Assembly (NCBI GenBank): GCA_031268245.1
Contig: JAIRXN010000140.1
Coordinates: 1-25,312, forward strand
DNA length: 25,312 nucleotides
DNA from: Treponema sp.
GTDB taxonomy: Bacteria; Spirochaetota; Spirochaetia; Treponematales; Breznakiellaceae
Direction: 5' to 3'
The translations under genes and the position numbers were made by a program. The notes beneath the pieces are model-generated. The model had not been told where the DNA came from, ran no database searches, and worked only from the letters and a program-made list of their open reading frames with translations. Shown here in pieces: positions 24,262-25,312 of the stretch. Position 1 is the first letter of the stretch. Each line of letters begins with the position of its first letter.

Positions 24262-24275
24262 CTATGAATTCATAG
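24262..24275. promoter_or_regulatory. Operator candidate: 14-bp perfect palindrome
   Basis: CTATGAATTCATAG is a perfect palindrome made of two fused TATGAAT half-sites, the same half-site as at 24201-24227. Both sites are preceded by ACGTAA (24215-24220 and 24255-24260). The shared spacing suggests one regulator binding twice. Confidence 0.5.
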
Positions 24276-24412
24276 AATAGGTGGCAATTTTCTAGAATAA
24301 CTAAGGAAGCGCTGATTTATTCAACGGAACGAAGAACCCGGGAGCAAGCTCTATGCTTGACCCACAGAATAACCCTCAACAGGCATTTTGTGGTAAAGGA
24401 GGATCACAAACC
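24276..24412. other. Intergenic stretch before repeat copy 2
   Basis: No gene is supported here. An imperfect inverted repeat, CCACAGAAT (24362-24370) with ATTTTGTGG near 24384-24392, could form a hairpin. A GAGC-AA-GCTC mini-palindrome lies near 24343. I see no match to the start of the window. Confidence 0.5.
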
Positions 24413-24610
24413 ACACGAACAAGGCATATTCCGGCTTGACGGCGGAGAATAATATCCGGAAGATGAGATGAGATGAGCTTCGCACGAACCATACGAACTT
24501 TTGCTTTGATAGTATCGATTTTACCTCTATTTCAGCATAGTTGAATGAAAGTGAGAGGCTCCCTTATGAAAGCGGAGGGAAAAATGAAGGACGCTCTATT
24601 CCGTTCGTGT
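24413..24610 (+). repeat. Repeat element copy 2, inverted relative to copy 1
   Basis: This 198-bp segment is bounded by ACACGAAC (24413-24420) and GTTCGTGT (24603-24610). It matches the reverse complement of 11-301 at both ends but lacks the roughly 100-bp centre of that copy. It has a TTCCGG/TCCGGAA hairpin near 24429-24461, a triple AGATG tandem at 24461-24477, and further GCACGAAC and ACGAAC motifs at about 24482-24498. A short open stretch from 24545 is not conserved in copy 1, so I do not call a gene. Confidence 0.75.
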
Positions 24611-24611
24611 C

Positions 24612-24649
24612 GTTCGCGGCAAATTTCTTCAGTAAATGTCAAACTGCTG
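24612..24649 (+). repeat. 38-bp conserved block, copy 2, upstream of the AraC promoter
   Basis: Identical to 311-348 and in the same orientation. It again lies directly after the GTTCGTGT end of the repeat element and directly before a promoter, this time 18 bp ahead of the -35 box. Confidence 0.85.
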
Positions 24650-24667
24650 GTCCGGAAAAACCGTAAA

Positions 24668-24696
24668 TTGACAAACAGGAAAAAAATATGTAAATT
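24668..24696 (+). promoter_or_regulatory. Promoter upstream of the AraC-type ORFs
   Basis: A consensus TTGACA (24668-24673) and TAAATT (24691-24696) are 17 bp apart. The predicted transcript would begin about 10 nt ahead of the ATG at 24714 and run into the AraC gene. Confidence 0.55.
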
Positions 24697-24713
24697 CAGG
24701 CCAAGGCAGATAT

Positions 24714-24971
24714 ATGCTCTACAATTTTGGTGCGGTCACAGCACGGCAGATATTTGAATGTGTCCCTAACATTTGGGTAAAACTCCAACCTCACCCCGAA
24801 CGAACCAGGGAGATGCATGATATCTTTTACATGATTGAAGGGTACTGGAGCGTTTTAATAGGACTAAAAAACCTTGCCTTCAACTTTGGTTTTTGTGACG
24901 AATTCCACCTGAGCAGTTCCTTCAAAAAGAAATTCGGCGTGTCTCCGGGCCGCTTCGGGAAAAATATATGA
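24714..24971 (+). pseudogene. Internally deleted AraC-family regulator
   Basis: An 85-residue open frame that joins two distant parts of an AraC-type regulator. Residues about 1-48 look like the N-terminal cupin start (FGAVTARQIFECVPN, then HPERTREMHDIFYMIEG), and residues about 51-85 match the last helix-turn-helix end of the family (LAFNFGFCDEFHLSSSFKK then FGVSPGRFGKN). The missing centre would normally be roughly 170-200 residues. It is most simply a deletion pseudogene. It nevertheless has a strong promoter and AAGG before its ATG, and its stop overlaps the next ATG (ATGA), so a small product that couples translation of the next gene cannot be excluded. Confidence 0.65.
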
Positions 24972-25312
24972 AGTACCTTATCAGCGATAACGCCGATTCC
25001 CTTATCCATGTTTCCTCAGGCCAGCTTTTGAACCAGAAAAATTTTGTGCATAAGCGCAGGAATCTGGATACCTTTGTGATCATCATCTGCATAAAAGGCG
25101 CCCTCTACATTGCCCAGGATGACCGGCGTTATACCCTGACGGAAAATCAGTTCCTCATTCTTTTTGCAGGCCATGAACACTACGGCTACAGGGAATGTAG
25201 TGAAGATCTCTGTTACTACTGGTGTCATTTCAGGATACAGAATGATAAATTCAGAATTATCAGGGATAGTGAGATGGAAAAAATCTTCGATGTAAAAATG
25301 ATGAATCCATCC
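24968..25312 (+). CDS. AraC-family transcriptional regulator (N-terminal part, runs off the window)
   Basis: The first 115 codons of a regulator remain open to the end of the window. They form the N-terminal cupin-type sensory domain, with TFVIIICIKGALYIAQDD, then YTLTENQFLILFAGHEHYG, and DLCYYWCHFRI, which match the beta-strand and GHxHYG patterns of AraC-type effector domains. The DNA-binding half lies beyond 25312. It is divergent from the sugar operon and is the best candidate for its regulator. The start overlaps the preceding frame by ATGA. A ribosome-binding site is not obvious, which fits translational coupling to the mini-ORF upstream. Confidence 0.8.
   Translation, partial: MKYLISDNADSLIHVSSGQLLNQKNFVHKRRNLDTFVIIICIKGALYIAQDDRRYTLTENQFLILFAGHEHYGYRECSEDLCYYWCHFRIQNDKFRIIRDSEMEKIFDVKMMNPS

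Noticed and set aside
24301..24412. Possible insertion-sequence end (AAGGAAGCGCTGA)
   Set aside because: A vague resemblance to transposon ends, but no matching partner end, target duplication or transposase was visible.
24545..24757. Short plus-strand ORF in repeat copy 2
   Set aside because: Its reading frame is not kept in copy 1, which has a stop soon after the matching ATG, so it is probably non-coding repeat sequence; only the segment encoding SRQISSVNVKLL is shared, because it lies in the 38-bp block.
1..25312. CRISPR array or toxin-antitoxin module
   Set aside because: No regularly spaced repeats and no paired small genes of that type were found.

Overview
The window looks like a chromosomal segment from a Treponema-like spirochaete, most likely a host-gut or free-living relative rather than T. 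pallidum itself. The evidence is a TatT/TatP/DctQM-type TRAP operon (the layout known from T. pallidum Tp0956-Tp0958), a PnrA/TmpC-like purine nucleoside receptor with its ABC transporter, and exported binding proteins whose signal peptides end in FAGG plus a basic residue. Base composition is moderately GC-rich. The genes are densely packed and often overlap by ATGA. No phage, plasmid or CRISPR genes are visible.

Layout, plus strand. Positions 1-423 hold a repeat element, a 38-bp conserved block and a promoter. 424-4361 is the TRAP operon (TPR lipoprotein, periplasmic receptor, fused QM membrane subunit). 4405-6491 carries purine nucleoside phosphorylase, a DUF985 cupin and a KduD-like short-chain dehydrogenase. 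6593-11402 is a nucleoside ABC transporter with its own promoter (BMP-family receptor, double ATPase, two permeases). A tRNA-Pro(GGG) gene lies antisense at 11474-11547. 11711-17711 is a second ABC transporter (DUF3798 binding protein, double ATPase, two permeases), followed by an unrecognised 146-residue membrane-anchored protein and xanthine phosphoribosyltransferase.

Layout, minus strand. 17714-24127 is a carbohydrate operon, transcribed leftwards: sugar-binding protein, two MalFG-type permeases, a GH127 beta-L-arabinofuranosidase and a UroD-like protein. It has no ATPase of its own. The 330-bp gap between binding protein and permease contains stacked hairpins and what may be an IS200/IS605 right-end remnant. 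Upstream of the operon are TATGAAT-type inverted repeats, a second copy of the position-1 repeat element in the opposite orientation, a strong promoter, an internally deleted AraC-like ORF, and the start of an intact AraC regulator that runs off the window.

How it fits together. Two adjacent modules appear to salvage purines: nucleosides are imported by the BMP system and split by PNP, and bases are probably imported by the DUF3798 system and converted to nucleotides by XPRT. The minus-strand operon probably imports and trims arabinose-containing oligosaccharides under AraC control. The substrate of the DUF3798 transporter is an inference from context only.
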